Both the position numbers and the translations under genes were made by a program. Source: Salinibacillus kushneri (GTDB lineage Bacteria; Bacillota; Bacilli; Bacillales; Alkalibacillaceae). Taken from it: 64,000 nucleotides of DNA. Positions 16,727 through 29,078 of the stretch are shown here, in pieces. Where the stretch lies: positions 62,001 through 126,000 of the forward strand of contig NZ_FOHJ01000001.1 in NCBI RefSeq assembly GCF_900111405.1, written 5' to 3'. How positions within the stretch are numbered: position 1 is the first letter of the stretch; the number at the start of each line of letters is the position of its first letter. The notes beneath the pieces were generated by a model that worked only from the letters and a program-made list of their open reading frames with translations, searched no databases and was not told the DNA's origin.

Positions 16727-17521
16727 CTATTGCAAGGAGTCGTATGGAACGGTAACATCCGGACTGCTGCCTTCACCTCCACTTCCTCCACCATAAAATT
16801 GAGGGACGTCTCCATGAATGACACGTCTGTCTACTAATACTTTTTGGGTAAGTTTAGCTGTGTCTGTTGAAAAAGGTACTACAATACGGACTGAAACCCG
16901 CAACTCTACATATAAACTTAGAATAGCACCATTTATACCTAATGGTTCTGATTCGTCAACAATATCCGATTGAACATCACCTAAAATCATAAAATGTACA
17001 GGAATTCTTGGCCCTAAGTTAGCAAGAATGGTATTGTTTGTTGCTTGCCCAAGTGGAATTTCAGCAATGGCTGGATGCTCATCAATGTTGTCCGTATTCA
17101 AACTATCTTCTCCCTCCTGCTGGGCTTCCACATCTAGTGACTGCTCTGGGGTTACTTCTCCATTCTCCACCTTTTTCAAAAAGTTTTGTACTCTAATTGT
17201 AGTGTTTCGATGTACTTCATTTACTAATTCTGAATTCCAGCCAGCTCCTACAATATTTCCTTCGTCATCTTTCTGATATTCCACTAAATTTTCATTTTCT
17301 AATTCATCTGCTGTCCTTTTGTCTACAGCTTCATTGATGGCCCATCTGGCAACTTGTCTCGTTTTCGTTTCTGCAATATCCATTAGTGTTGGTTCAATTC
17401 CCTTGTCAATAATCCACAAACTAAAAAAAACAGTAGAAAAAAATACAATTAACGTTAAAATAAAAACTTGACCCACACGAGGCGGTCCAGTTCTACGGTG
17501 CTTGTTAATTTTCCTTTTCAC
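16727..17521 (-). CDS. yunB: Sporulation protein YunB
   Basis: Membrane-anchored sporulation protein of about 264 residues. A basic N terminus (VKRKINKHRRTG) precedes one membrane segment (VFILTLIVFFSTVFFSLW) and an extracytoplasmic domain. It has the YunB features RQVARWAINEAV, the NLGPRIPVHFMILGDVQSD segment and the VSVRIVVPFSTDTA segment. YunB is needed for normal sporulation in B. subtilis; its mechanism is unclear. An acidic, Gln-rich insert (about residues 130-155) makes it a little longer than usual. GTG 17521 is preferred because AGAGGGGG lies 7 bases upstream; that ribosome binding site is inside a hairpin (17528-17567). Confidence 0.87.
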   Translation of the reverse strand: MKRKINKHRRTGPPRVGQVFILTLIVFFSTVFFSLWIIDKGIEPTLMDIAETKTRQVARWAINEAVDKRTADELENENLVEYQKDDEGNIVGAGWNSELVNEVHRNTTIRVQNFLKKVENGEVTPEQSLDVEAQQEGEDSLNTDNIDEHPAIAEIPLGQATNNTILANLGPRIPVHFMILGDVQSDIVDESEPLGINGAILSLYVELRVSVRIVVPFSTDTAKLTQKVLVDRRVIHGDVPQFYGGGSGGEGSSPDVTVPYDSLQ

Positions 17522-17527
17522 GAAAAA

Positions 17528-17567
17528 ACCCCCTCTGAAAAAATATATATGCACAATCTTCAGAGGG
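17528..17567 (-). promoter_or_regulatory. Hairpin that contains the yunB ribosome binding site
   Basis: On the minus strand CCCTCTGAA (17567-17559) can pair with TTCAGAGGG (17540-17532), and the second arm is the ribosome binding site of yunB. A T-rich stretch follows, so it could also be read as a terminator. Either use would lower yunB expression unless the stem is opened. Confidence 0.5.
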
Positions 17568-17652
17568 ATTGACCACAAGTTTTAAAAAAACCATGTTGCC
17601 TGATTATATCGTATTTCTATAAAGCAATTCCTTAGGTTTTCTATAAAACAAA

Positions 17653-17958
17653 TTATAAACGTAACAAAGCTTCTTTTGCGTTCATACCTTCTTCCCAGCC
17701 ATACTTCTCTTTAGAAGCAATCGTTACCTTTTCAAGAGGTGCTTCTAGTAGCTGATTAATCGTCTTTACACCAAGAGCTCTTCCTGCAACTATTTCTCTT
17801 TCGTATAATCGATCACTTAACAAATCAACATCCAGCGCGCCACACATAATGTATCCGACTTCATTTGAAACAACTAATAAATTTGTTTTAGGTAATTTTA
17901 CTTGAACTGCTGTAAAAGGTTTATCCTGAATCCATAATGGTTCAACGGTTACCAACAT
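17653..17958 (-). CDS. yunC: YunC-like protein (DUF1805)
   Basis: Cytoplasmic protein of 101 residues in the DUF1805/YunC family, function unknown. Seen features are the PKTNLLVVSNEVGYIMCGALDVD core with its single cysteine, and the ALGVKTINQLLEAPLEKVT segment. Length is normal. The order yunB-yunC-yunD-yunE is that of B. subtilis, although here all four lie on the minus strand, so transcription of this block runs toward the met/lys transporter genes. An AAAGGAG-type site precedes the ATG. Confidence 0.9.
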   Translation of the reverse strand: MLVTVEPLWIQDKPFTAVQVKLPKTNLLVVSNEVGYIMCGALDVDLLSDRLYEREIVAGRALGVKTINQLLEAPLEKVTIASKEKYGWEEGMNAKEALLRL

Positions 17959-18010
17959 GCATCACGCTCCTTTCTGCTACAATGTATGTGAAAGGAGCAA
18001 TAAGGTGAAC

Positions 18011-19393
18011 CTAATTATTTAATTTTTTTACCGTTTCCCCTAAAAGATCCCGCATGAATTCGGGTAGGTAATATTCTTTATATGAGGCAGATGCTAATGG
18101 AGGAAGCAGCTTTCCAAGTGTAAACATATCCGCTGTTGCCACATCATACTCCCTTTTCTTTTCCAGTGGTAAACCATTTATCAACACTTCTTTAATATAA
18201 GACTGTTGATCGGCTACTACTTCAATACCTGAAAAAATCATCTCTCCAATGACTTCACCACGAAAACCTAAACCCTTTAATTGGAACTCCTTAAACCTTT
18301 TAGTACGTACCATTCGAATCATCTCCATAATCTCTTCACCGGTTATACGTACCTTACATGGATTGATAGGATGAGGACAAATACGGTGAAGATCACCACG
18401 AGTTATCTCTCCTTTGGGAATTCCTTCTAGAATAATCCCTGCATTAAGCATCGCAAAATCTGCATGCGTCCAAGCTTTAAGTGTATCTACAAGATGTACC
18501 ATTAATTCTGTTTCCTGAAACCATTGGATATCATAAGTTTTTTGCATCGAAGCAATGGGTTTCTTTAAAATTTCTGCTGCTTTACAAGAATAGCTTGCAA
18601 TCATGTTGGCAGTATCAGGATCATCATCCATATCATGAACATCAATCGCAAAGCCTTCCTTTTTCGTTAATCGTCTTTCCTGATGACTCCACACTAAATC
18701 TTTTCGCCCTACATATCGACCAAATTTACCTACTGCTCCTAATAACGTATTTTGTATTTTTTTACCATTCTTAAAAAGATGATGGGTATGTCCTCCTACA
18801 ATCAAATCAATTTCCTGATAGTTCATACTAATATATTCATCTTCATTTAAACCCAAATGGGAAAGGAGCAATATCATATCACACTTTGCACTTAATTCAG
18901 GAAGGTATTGATTAAGGGCTTCATAAGGCGATCTTACATACCAGCCTAATTCCTCATAGTAAAGATTAAAGGGAGCTGTTAATCCTAATATCCCTAATTT
19001 AATTCCGCTTTCTGTTGTGAGAATCGTATAAGGTTTAAGCCAGTTGGGCACTTTCTGATCTTGTTTATGTAAATTTGCACATACGACATCGAATTGAGCC
19101 TGATTATAGAGGTTAAATAAATCCTCAGCAGGCAAAGTAATTCCTTCATTATTTCCAACTGTAACTGCATCAAACTGAGCTTCATTTAGTAAATCTACAT
19201 TTGCACTTCCTAAGAATGCTTCTGTAATTGGATGGACACGGTCTAAATGATCGCCATTATCCAGGATAAAGTAAGCTTCTCCCCTTCGTTTATGTCGCTT
19301 CACTTGTTCCTTTAAATAACGGACAATCTTAGGCCAATGGCCAAAATAACTGTGTAAATCACTTGTAAAATACAAATAAAGTTGTTCTTTCAT
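18011..19393 (-). CDS. yunD: YunD-like metallophosphoesterase (5'-nucleotidase family)
   Basis: Cytoplasmic protein of 460 residues built from an N-terminal calcineurin-like metallophosphoesterase domain and a C-terminal 5'-nucleotidase domain (UshA/CpdB superfamily). Metal ligands are visible as FTSDLHSYFGHW, ILDNGDHLD, AVTVGNNEG (with N in the place of the usual NHE), LLLSHLGLNEDE and VGGHTHH. There is no signal peptide, unlike UshA, so it acts inside the cell on nucleotides or related phosphoesters; the true substrate is unknown. Gene order follows B. subtilis. Confidence 0.88.
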   Translation of the reverse strand: MKEQLYLYFTSDLHSYFGHWPKIVRYLKEQVKRHKRRGEAYFILDNGDHLDRVHPITEAFLGSANVDLLNEAQFDAVTVGNNEGITLPAEDLFNLYNQAQFDVVCANLHKQDQKVPNWLKPYTILTTESGIKLGILGLTAPFNLYYEELGWYVRSPYEALNQYLPELSAKCDMILLLSHLGLNEDEYISMNYQEIDLIVGGHTHHLFKNGKKIQNTLLGAVGKFGRYVGRKDLVWSHQERRLTKKEGFAIDVHDMDDDPDTANMIASYSCKAAEILKKPIASMQKTYDIQWFQETELMVHLVDTLKAWTHADFAMLNAGIILEGIPKGEITRGDLHRICPHPINPCKVRITGEEIMEMIRMVRTKRFKEFQLKGLGFRGEVIGEMIFSGIEVVADQQSYIKEVLINGLPLEKKREYDVATADMFTLGKLLPPLASASYKEYYLPEFMRDLLGETVKKLNN

Positions 19394-19462
19394 CCGAGCA
19401 TTCTCCTAACATTCAAATAAAACCATCTATCATTTTCTCTTGTATGGAAAACACCTAGTTAC

Positions 19463-20287
19463 TTACAGATTCGCATATCCATCCCATATAAGACGAGCAC
19501 CAATGATTATCATTAATATGCGTAAAATCCACTCAATAGTGCTCCCTCTTAACCGTTGGCTTACAATAGCTCCAGCTGTACCTCCAATCCACGCCCCTGG
19601 TATAAAGAACCACACATACTCCCAAACAATATGACCAAGAGATATATGCGCAATAGAACTGACACTGCTGGAAATAAAAATCATAAACATGGACGTAGGT
19701 GCAGCAACCTTAGCAGGAAATCCAAATAACAGAATCATAGCTGGTACCATTAGAGAGCCTCCACCAATCCCAAATAAACCTGAGCAAAGCCCTACTGCAT
19801 AAGAGATTATAAGAGCAGGTGAAATCGGATAACGATAACTGAATGGGACGTTATTTAAGTAAAAAACACGTTTGATACCTTTATTCGTTTTTAACAGAGG
19901 ATTCATTTCATTCTGCTTAACAAAAAACATGAGAGATATGACAACCATTAAAATCCCAAAGTAAAGCTGGAATGAATCTTCCTGGAGATATCGATTGATG
20001 AACACACCTGTTAATGAGCCAGGAATACTTCCCGTTAAAAATAACGCACCACTTTTTAAATCGACACGTTTATATTTAAGATATGTATATGTAGATGAAA
20101 AGCCCGTAAATATCATAACTAACAGAGACATGCCTACAACGTTCTGGGGAGTAACCCAGGAAAAGAATGACAACGTTTCTGCAAGCAATAATACACCGGG
20201 AACAAAAATAATTCCCCCGCCTAAACCAGCAATACTTCCTATAAAAGACGAGAAAAATCCAATGACTAACATAGCTATATATACCAA
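19463..20287 (-). CDS. yunE: TSUP/TauE-SafE family membrane transporter (YunE-like)
   Basis: Integral membrane protein of 274 residues and about eight spans in the TSUP (TauE/SafE, DUF81) family. Two family repeats are visible: SFIGSIAGLGGGIIFVPGVL near the N terminus and GLCSGLFGIGGGSLMVPAMI in the second half. Such proteins export or import sulfite, sulfoacetate or related anions; the substrate is unknown. The TTG start at 20287 is preceded by AGGGATG at 7 bases and gives the same N-terminal length as YunE; an internal ATG five codons later is the alternative. Location matches yunE in B. subtilis. Confidence 0.88.
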   Translation of the reverse strand: MVYIAMLVIGFFSSFIGSIAGLGGGIIFVPGVLLLAETLSFFSWVTPQNVVGMSLLVMIFTGFSSTYTYLKYKRVDLKSGALFLTGSIPGSLTGVFINRYLQEDSFQLYFGILMVVISLMFFVKQNEMNPLLKTNKGIKRVFYLNNVPFSYRYPISPALIISYAVGLCSGLFGIGGGSLMVPAMILLFGFPAKVAAPTSMFMIFISSSVSSIAHISLGHIVWEYVWFFIPGAWIGGTAGAIVSQRLRGSTIEWILRILMIIIGARLIWDGYANL

Positions 20288-20400
20288 ATTTCATCCCTGC
20301 TTCTATATGTATAATAATATACCTTTATACTGTCCAACTGAATAGCTCAGATACTTCTGCTTCTCTGTTTACAGTTTACACGAAACAAATCCTTAAGGAA

Positions 20401-20439
20401 AAGAAAAACCCGTTTCGATTAGGTAACCAGAAACGGGTT
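20401..20439 (-). terminator. Terminator of the suf operon
   Basis: Stem AACCCGTTTC (20407-20416) with GAAACGGGTT (20430-20439); the minus strand then reads TTTCTTTTCC. It lies just downstream of sufB. Confidence 0.85.
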
Positions 20440-20465
20440 CTTCTTCATTATGATATGGGAGGGGA

Positions 20466-21863
20466 TTAGCCAATAGACCCTTCCATTTCAAATTTGATAA
20501 GACGGTTCATTTCAACTGCATATTCCATTGGAAGTTCTTTTGTAAATGGCTCAATGAAGCCCATTACAATCATTTCTGTTGCTTCTTCTTCGGAAATACC
20601 ACGGCTCATTAGATAGAAGAGCTGTTCTTCAGAAACTTTGGAAACCTTAGCTTCATGCTCAAGGGAAATATTTTCATTTAAGATTTCATTATAAGGGATT
20701 GTATCTGAAGTAGACTCCTTATCCATAATGAGTGTATCACACTCTACATTTGAACGAGCCCCATCTGCCTTTTTACCAAAGTGTACAATTCCACGATAGG
20801 TTACTTTCCCACCGTTTTTGGAAATGGACTTCGATACAATCGTTGAAGAAGTGTTTGGAGCCAAGTGCATCATTTTAGCACCAGCATCTTGAAGCTGCCC
20901 TTCACCGGCAAAGGCAATTGATAGGGTATTACCCCGGGCACCCTCGCCTTTCAGATGTACAGATGGGTACTTCATGGTTAATTTAGAACCTAAGTTTCCA
21001 TCAATCCATTCCATAGTTGCATTTTCATGGGCCTCTGCACGTTTCGTTACTAAGTTATAAACATTGTTTGCCCAGTTTTGAATGGTTGTATAACGGCAAT
21101 AAGCATCTTTCTTCACATAGATTTCAACAACCGCACTATGCAAGGAGTTAGTGGTATAAACTGGTGCTGTACATCCTTCAACATATTGAACAGAAGCACC
21201 TTCATCCACAATAATTAATGTACGCTCAAATTGTCCCATATTTTCTGAGTTTATACGGAAATAAGCTTGCAATGGTGTATCCGTTTTTACACCCTTTGGT
21301 ACATAGATAAAGGATCCTCCAGACCAAACAGCAGAGTTCAGTGCAGCAAACTTATTGTCTGAATAAGGAATAACTTTACCAAAGTACTCCTTAAATAAAT
21401 CTTCATTTTCTTGAAGTGCAGTGTCTGTATCCTTAAATACAATTCCTAGTTTCTCAAGTTCTTCCTTCATGTTATGATAAACCACTTCTGATTCATACTG
21501 AGCAGATACACCTGCTAGGTACTTTTGCTCTGCCTCAGGAATACCAAGTTTATCAAATGTCTGCTTAATTTCATCTGGTACTTCATCCCATGAACGCTCT
21601 GTATTTTCAGATGGTTTAACGTAATAGGTAATCTCATCGAAATCAAGTTCGCTTAAATCTCCACCCCATTGTGGCATTGGTCTTGAATAAAAATGTTCCA
21701 ATGCTTTCAAGCGATATTCAAGCATCCATTCGGGCTCTTCCTTCATTCTAGAAATTTCGCGAACAACATTTTCGGTTAGACCGCGCTCAGTACGGAAAAT
21801 AGAAACGTCCCGATCCCGAAACCCGTATTTGTAATCACCTATCTCTGGTGCCTTCTTAGCCAT
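20466..21863 (-). CDS. sufB: Fe-S cluster assembly protein SufB
   Basis: Component of the SufBCD scaffold complex that builds Fe-S clusters in the cytoplasm; 465 residues, the usual length. The beta-helical core is seen in [20 protein letters not shown] and the C-terminal end carries [28 protein letters not shown]. Conserved Cys and Glu residues of the core ([15 protein letters not shown]) are present. It is the last gene of sufC-sufD-sufS-sufU-sufB, the Gram-positive order. There is a 77-base gap after sufU with AAGGAGG in front of the ATG. Confidence 0.97.
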   Translation of the reverse strand: MAKKAPEIGDYKYGFRDRDVSIFRTERGLTENVVREISRMKEEPEWMLEYRLKALEHFYSRPMPQWGGDLSELDFDEITYYVKPSENTERSWDEVPDEIKQTFDKLGIPEAEQKYLAGVSAQYESEVVYHNMKEELEKLGIVFKDTDTALQENEDLFKEYFGKVIPYSDNKFAALNSAVWSGGSFIYVPKGVKTDTPLQAYFRINSENMGQFERTLIIVDEGASVQYVEGCTAPVYTTNSLHSAVVEIYVKKDAYCRYTTIQNWANNVYNLVTKRAEAHENATMEWIDGNLGSKLTMKYPSVHLKGEGARGNTLSIAFAGEGQLQDAGAKMMHLAPNTSSTIVSKSISKNGGKVTYRGIVHFGKKADGARSNVECDTLIMDKESTSDTIPYNEILNENISLEHEAKVSKVSEEQLFYLMSRGISEEEATEMIVMGFIEPFTKELPMEYAVEMNRLIKFEMEGSIG

Positions 21864-21940
21864 GTTTCATACCTCCTTTAATTTAGAAAACCTCACTCCT
21901 AAAAGCAGCAAGAAAAACTAAAAACTCCATTATCTAATCC

Positions 21941-24898
<2,958 letters not shown>

Positions 24899-24916
24899 GA
24901 TACCCCTCCTAACTAA

Positions 24917-25702
24917 TTACGCATTTTGTTCTACAGTTTCGTTTTCAATGCCTAAGTCTTTTTTAATCCAATCGTATCCTTCTTCTTCTAGACGTTGTGC
25001 TAGTTCTGGACCGCCAGATTTAACAACACGACCTTGCATCATAACATGCACTTTATCTGGAGTGATGTAATTAAGTAAACGTTGATAGTGGGTAATCATT
25101 AAGCAGCCAAAGTTATCACTGCGTAATTTATTAATTCCTTTTGCAACGACTTTTAAGGCGTCGATATCAAGGCCAGAGTCAATTTCATCCAAGATGGCAA
25201 TCTCTGGTTTTAACATTAGTAATTGTAAAATTTCGTTACGTTTTTTCTCACCACCAGAGAATCCTTCATTTAAGTAGCGTTGTGCCATGTTTTTATCTAT
25301 TTCAAGATAGTCCAAAGCTTCGTCCATTTCTTTAATGAACTGCATTAATGGAATTTCATCACCTTCATCACGTTTCACATTGATTGCTGAACGTAGAAAG
25401 TCAGATGTTGTAACTCCACTGATCTCACTTGGATATTGCATAGCAAGGAACAGACCTGCTTTTGCGCGTTCATCAACTTCCATCTCAAGTACGTCTTTTC
25501 CATCAAGAGTTACACTGCCTTGTGTAATTTCATAATGTGGGTGACCCATAATAGAGGATGCTAATGTGGATTTACCTGTACCATTAGGACCCATTACCGC
25601 ATGAAACTCTCCACCATTTATCGTAAGGTTAACCCCTTTCAAAATCTCTTTTCCTTCAATTTCTACATGAAGATCCTTGATTTCTAAAGTTGAACCTGCC
25701 AT
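24917..25702 (-). CDS. sufC: Fe-S assembly ATPase SufC
   Basis: Cytoplasmic ABC-type ATPase of 261 residues that drives shape changes in SufBCD. Walker A is GPNGTGKST, the signature is FSGGEKKRNEI, and Walker B is EIAILDEIDSGLD; the D-loop and the LMITHYQRLL H-loop follow. It is the first gene of the operon, with GGAGG upstream of the ATG. As in most Gram-positive bacteria the operon has no sufA, sufE or sufR. Confidence 0.97.
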   Translation of the reverse strand: MAGSTLEIKDLHVEIEGKEILKGVNLTINGGEFHAVMGPNGTGKSTLASSIMGHPHYEITQGSVTLDGKDVLEMEVDERAKAGLFLAMQYPSEISGVTTSDFLRSAINVKRDEGDEIPLMQFIKEMDEALDYLEIDKNMAQRYLNEGFSGGEKKRNEILQLLMLKPEIAILDEIDSGLDIDALKVVAKGINKLRSDNFGCLMITHYQRLLNYITPDKVHVMMQGRVVKSGGPELAQRLEEEGYDWIKKDLGIENETVEQNA

Positions 25703-25962
25703 AACGATACCTCCATTTATTGTATTTAATAAAAAATGACTTTTATTCTCAATCTATTCTCATTACAATCTTATAACAAATAGTATCTGGATTCAACAAT
25801 GAACAACTGCTTTATTTTGTAAGAATGTAAGTATTTTAAGTGTAGTAAAACTTGTCCTATTTTTCCCATATACACATATAGAAATTGAGAATTACATCTT
25901 TAATAACTATAACACTTTTTAACTGGAATTAAAAAATATTTAAAGAATATAAAGGATATAAA
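25703..25962 (-). promoter_or_regulatory. Upstream region of the suf operon
   Basis: AT-rich 260-base region that must carry the suf promoter. A plausible minus-strand -35 GTTGAA (25790-25785) and -10 TATAAG lie about 75-90 bases before sufC, followed by two direct TGAGAAT motifs that might be operator half-sites. None of this is strong, and no gene is visible. Confidence 0.35.
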
Positions 25963-26012
25963 AAAAGGGCTAAGACCCAATGTTAGCTACCATTGATCCT
26001 CAACCCTTTATT
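25963..26012 (-). terminator. Terminator after the small gene at 26022
   Basis: On the minus strand an imperfect stem (AGGGTTGAGGATC against GGGTCTTAGCCCT, with G:U pairs) is followed by seven T residues and ATA. Confidence 0.65.
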
Positions 26013-26021
26013 TCTATTTAA

Positions 26022-26224
26022 TTATCTAAATACTTGGCGATCCATCTCTGCAATGACCTGACGACTCTTTTGATAGCTTTGCTCTCTACGTTTTTCAACC
26101 AGTAATCTTTTGTCAAGCTTTCGGCTATACTCCATGTATCCCATTCCATGAGATTGCTGCATAGCCTTTTCCATTTCCCCAGTGTACTGTAAACCTAAAC
26201 TGTCAGAAGTAATAAACCCATCAT
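26022..26224 (-). pseudogene. Small hydrophilic protein gene with an N-terminal frameshift
   Basis: The main frame encodes an intact 50-residue segment from an internal ATG at 26174 (MEKAMQQSHGMGYMEYSRKL and on to a basic, helical end IAEMDRQVFR). The same frame stays open upstream without any start codon through the residues FITSDSLGLQYTGE. Two ATGs at 26224 and 26221 lie in the other frame and reach a stop after nine codons. One extra G in the GGG run at 26217-26219 would join the ATGs to the open frame (MMGFITSDSLG). I therefore call a frameshifted small gene, about 67 residues if repaired. A terminator follows. The function is unknown. Confidence 0.55.
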
Positions 26225-26304
26225 CCCTTTCTAAAATTTATGTAAGAAATTATAACATTTGATTTCTAATGAAAACAAAACGTATATTTTAATCTCTAGA
26301 CATG

Positions 26305-26344
26305 TTAAAAGAGATGTAACTTCACTAAAGGAAATTACATCTCT
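26305..26344 (-). terminator. Terminator of metNPQ
   Basis: On the minus strand AGAGATGTAA (26344-26335) pairs with TTACATCTCT (26319-26310), followed by TTTTAAC. Confidence 0.78.
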
Positions 26345-26400
26345 CTACTTGATAAAAAACCTATCATTCTCTTGATTGCTCTCATATGCTTTTTATTATT

Positions 26401-27276
26401 TTATTCGTTTACAGGTACAATTGCTCCATTGTATTCTTCTTCCATATAGGTTTGAATTTCTTCAGAACGGAGAACTTCTACCAGTGTTTGAAGAGCTTCA
26501 TTATCTTTATTTTCACTTGTTGTTACAACAAGGTTTGCATATGGTGATTCTGATCCCTCTAAAATCAGTGCATCTTCAGTTGGGTTCAATCCACCCTCAA
26601 TTGCATAGTTCGTATTAATGGCCACAAGCACATCCTCTTCACGATCGTAATATTGCGGAAGCATAGCTGGATCATATTTTGCATCAAATTCCAAATCTTT
26701 TGGATTCTCAACAATGTCATCTATAGTTGCTGATTGTGGATCCACACCTTCTTTAAAGGAAATAAGTCCTTCACGTTCAAATAAAGCTAAAATTCGTCCA
26801 TGCTCTGCAACAGAATTACTTAAAAGGACAGTTGTGCCTTCTGGAATTTCCTCTACACTTGAGATATTTTTGGAATACACACCGATAGGTTCAATGTGAA
26901 TCCCGCCCAGACTTACGAAATCATAATCAAATTCTTCTATTTGCTGATCTAAATATGGCTTGTGCTGATAATAGTTTGCATCAATACGGCCCTCTGATAA
27001 ATCACGATTCGGTAAAACATATTCATCATACGTTTCAATCTTCAGCTCAATACCTTTTTCCTTTAGCAGTGGTTTAGCTTTCTCTAAAACTTCTGAATGC
27101 GGTACAGCAGTAGCACCTACGGTAATTGTTGTAGTCTCTTCAGATTGTTCTGCTGAATTTTCCTCTGTCTGGTTCTCATCTGAACTTGTATCTTCCTGTG
27201 TATCATCTCCAGTTCCACATGCAGCTAATGCGAATACAAACAAGGATACAAATAATAAGGTAACAATTTTTTTCAT
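26401..27276 (-). CDS. metQ: Methionine-binding lipoprotein MetQ
   Basis: Substrate-binding lipoprotein of about 291 residues for the MetNPQ methionine importer. A lipoprotein signal peptide (MKKIVTLLFVSLF) ends in the lipobox ALAAC. An acidic low-complexity linker (about residues 25-50) follows, then the NlpA domain with VGATAVPHSEVLEKAKPLL and NRDLSEGRIDANYYQHKPYL, which are classic MetQ segments. ATG 27276 has AAAGGAGAGAG upstream; the longer ORF start overlaps metP and is rejected. It is the last gene of the operon and has its own terminator. Confidence 0.95.
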   Translation of the reverse strand: MKKIVTLLFVSLFVFALAACGTGDDTQEDTSSDENQTEENSAEQSEETTTITVGATAVPHSEVLEKAKPLLKEKGIELKIETYDEYVLPNRDLSEGRIDANYYQHKPYLDQQIEEFDYDFVSLGGIHIEPIGVYSKNISSVEEIPEGTTVLLSNSVAEHGRILALFEREGLISFKEGVDPQSATIDDIVENPKDLEFDAKYDPAMLPQYYDREEDVLVAINTNYAIEGGLNPTEDALILEGSESPYANLVVTTSENKDNEALQTLVEVLRSEEIQTYMEEEYNGAIVPVNE

Positions 27277-27289
27277 TTTTCTCTCTCCT

Positions 27290-27955
27290 TTATCTCTTAT
27301 CAATTTTTTTGGATAGAAAATCACCTATAAATTGGAATATAAACACAATAATCACAATGAGTATGGTGCAAGCAAACACAACGTCAAAGTCCCAGGCCTG
27401 GAAACCTTTTCGGTAAGCCAAATCCCCTAAACCGCCTGCTCCGATCGCACCAGCCATTGCTGTATAGCTTATTAAATTGATAGCTGTTACGGTGATTCCT
27501 GAAATTAAAGCTGGCATAGATTCTGGTAATAACACTTTAAATATAATGTGTCTGGTTTTTGCGCCCATCGCTCTCGCTGCTTCAACAACCCCTTTGTCCA
27601 CCTCCTTTAAAGCAATTTCTACAAGCCTTGCATAGAATGGTGCAGCCCCAATAATTAGGGCAGGTAAAGCAGCTTTAGGTCCTCTAATGGTTCCCATTAA
27701 CCAATCAGTAAATGGGAATAAGAGGAGAATTAATATAATAAACGGTATCGCACGAAAGACATTTACAATGGTTGCTGTAATAAAATTCAATATTTTGTAG
27801 GTTTTGCCCTGGCGATCCGTTAAAAACAACATTAAACCAAGTAAAATTCCAATAATTAATGTTCCCAGCACTGATATTCCAGTCATATAAAAGGTTTCAT
27901 TTGCTGCTACTTTTAAATCTTCAATAACAACATTCGGAAATAACTCTCTAAGCAT
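27290..27955 (-). CDS. metP: Methionine ABC transporter permease
   Basis: Permease of 221 residues with five or six membrane segments (MetI/MetP family). The cytoplasmic EAA loop, which contacts the ATPase, is VVEAARAMGAKTRHIIFKVLLPE. Downstream comes the typical SGITVTAINLISYTAMAGAIG stretch. The gene overlaps metN by 8 bases and precedes metQ by 13 bases, so it is the middle gene of a metN-metP-metQ operon controlled by two SAM riboswitches. Confidence 0.95.
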   Translation of the reverse strand: MLRELFPNVVIEDLKVAANETFYMTGISVLGTLIIGILLGLMLFLTDRQGKTYKILNFITATIVNVFRAIPFIILILLLFPFTDWLMGTIRGPKAALPALIIGAAPFYARLVEIALKEVDKGVVEAARAMGAKTRHIIFKVLLPESMPALISGITVTAINLISYTAMAGAIGAGGLGDLAYRKGFQAWDFDVVFACTILIVIIVFIFQFIGDFLSKKIDKR

Positions 27956-28976
27956 GATCTTCTACCTCCAGTTCCACTGAGGTTTGGTGAATATAATGAA
28001 TAGCATTCTGAATTTCTTCCTTATTTCCATCCATATGAACATATAGGGTGCCATAGGCTCCATCTTTGGTTTGTGTAATGTTACCTTGCAAAATATTAAT
28101 TTCAACATTAAATGTTTTTACTAATTTGCTAATTAAGGCTTGATTAGCCGTTTCTCCAACAAAGTGCAGGCGAAGCACCTTACCAGATTGATAGTTTTTC
28201 ACAAAATAATGAATAGGGCTTTGTTCCTCTTGATCACCCATCACTTGCTGAACAAAACGCCGTGTTGTTTTTTCTTTTGGATGCATAAATACATCAAGTA
28301 CTTCCCCTTGTTCAATAACCTTACCATTATCCATTACTGCAACACGTTGACAGATTTTCTTGATGACATGCATCTCGTGAGTAATCACTATAATAGTAAG
28401 TCCCAGTTTGCGATTGATATTAACAAGCAAGTCTAAGATATCGTCAGTGGTTTGTGGATCCAGTGCAGATGTTGCTTCGTCACATAAGAGCACTTTAGGA
28501 TCATTAGCAAGTGCCCTTGCAATCCCTACTCTTTGTTTTTGACCTCCACTTAATTGTGATGGATAGTAATTTTCTCTTCCTGTAAGCCCTACAAGCTGTA
28601 TGAGTTCATTAACCTTATCTTTCCGTTCATCCTTTGCCACACCTGCAATTTCAAGCGGAAAAGCGATATTGTCAAAAACAGTTCTTGACCATAATAAATT
28701 GAAATGCTGAAAAATCATACCGATTTTTTGCCTTTCGTTTCTTAATGACTGATTATTTAAAGAAGTCATGTCTTTATTGTCCATGACAATTTCCCCGCCT
28801 GTTGGCTCTTCAAGTCGGTTCAACAGACGAATAAAAGTACTTTTACCTGCTCCACTATATCCAATTACACCGAAAATTTCTCCTTTATTAATGGAGAGAT
28901 TAAGGTTATCAACAGCAGTTACATCCATCTTATCTTTACTTTTATATATCTTTGAAAGGTTTTTAATCGAAATCAA
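27948..28976 (-). CDS. metN: Methionine ABC transporter ATP-binding protein MetN
   Basis: ATPase of 342 residues that powers methionine uptake. Walker A is GYSGAGKSTFIR, the signature is LSGGQKQRVGIARALA, and Walker B is VLLCDEATSALDPQT. The C-terminal NIL/ACT-like domain (from about residue 260) would bind methionine and inhibit transport. The longest ORF starts 14 codons earlier without a ribosome binding site. TTG at 28976 has AAGAGG about 9-10 bases upstream and gives the family-typical start ISIKNLSKIYKSK, so I chose it. Confidence 0.94.
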   Translation of the reverse strand: MISIKNLSKIYKSKDKMDVTAVDNLNLSINKGEIFGVIGYSGAGKSTFIRLLNRLEEPTGGEIVMDNKDMTSLNNQSLRNERQKIGMIFQHFNLLWSRTVFDNIAFPLEIAGVAKDERKDKVNELIQLVGLTGRENYYPSQLSGGQKQRVGIARALANDPKVLLCDEATSALDPQTTDDILDLLVNINRKLGLTIIVITHEMHVIKKICQRVAVMDNGKVIEQGEVLDVFMHPKEKTTRRFVQQVMGDQEEQSPIHYFVKNYQSGKVLRLHFVGETANQALISKLVKTFNVEINILQGNITQTKDGAYGTLYVHMDGNKEEIQNAIHYIHQTSVELEVEDHA

Positions 28977-29020
28977 TGTTCTATTCACCCTCTTCAACTT
29001 TTCATCATGACATTTCATCT

Positions 29021-29060
29021 AAAAAACAAAAATTCTTCTGTTCTGGAAGAGAACAGAAGA
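29021..29060 (-). terminator. Terminator of the proximal SAM riboswitch
   Basis: On the minus strand CTTCTGTTCT (29059-29050) pairs with AGAACAGAAG (29044-29035), followed by AATTTTTGTTTTTT. It stands between the aptamer and metN and is the expected expression platform. Confidence 0.92.
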
Positions 29061-29078
29061 GCTTGATATACTTTCCGT

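Noticed and set aside
25730-25900. Possible Fur or PerR boxes upstream of sufC
   Set aside because: Only direct TGAGAAT half-sites are visible; no convincing 7-1-7 palindrome.
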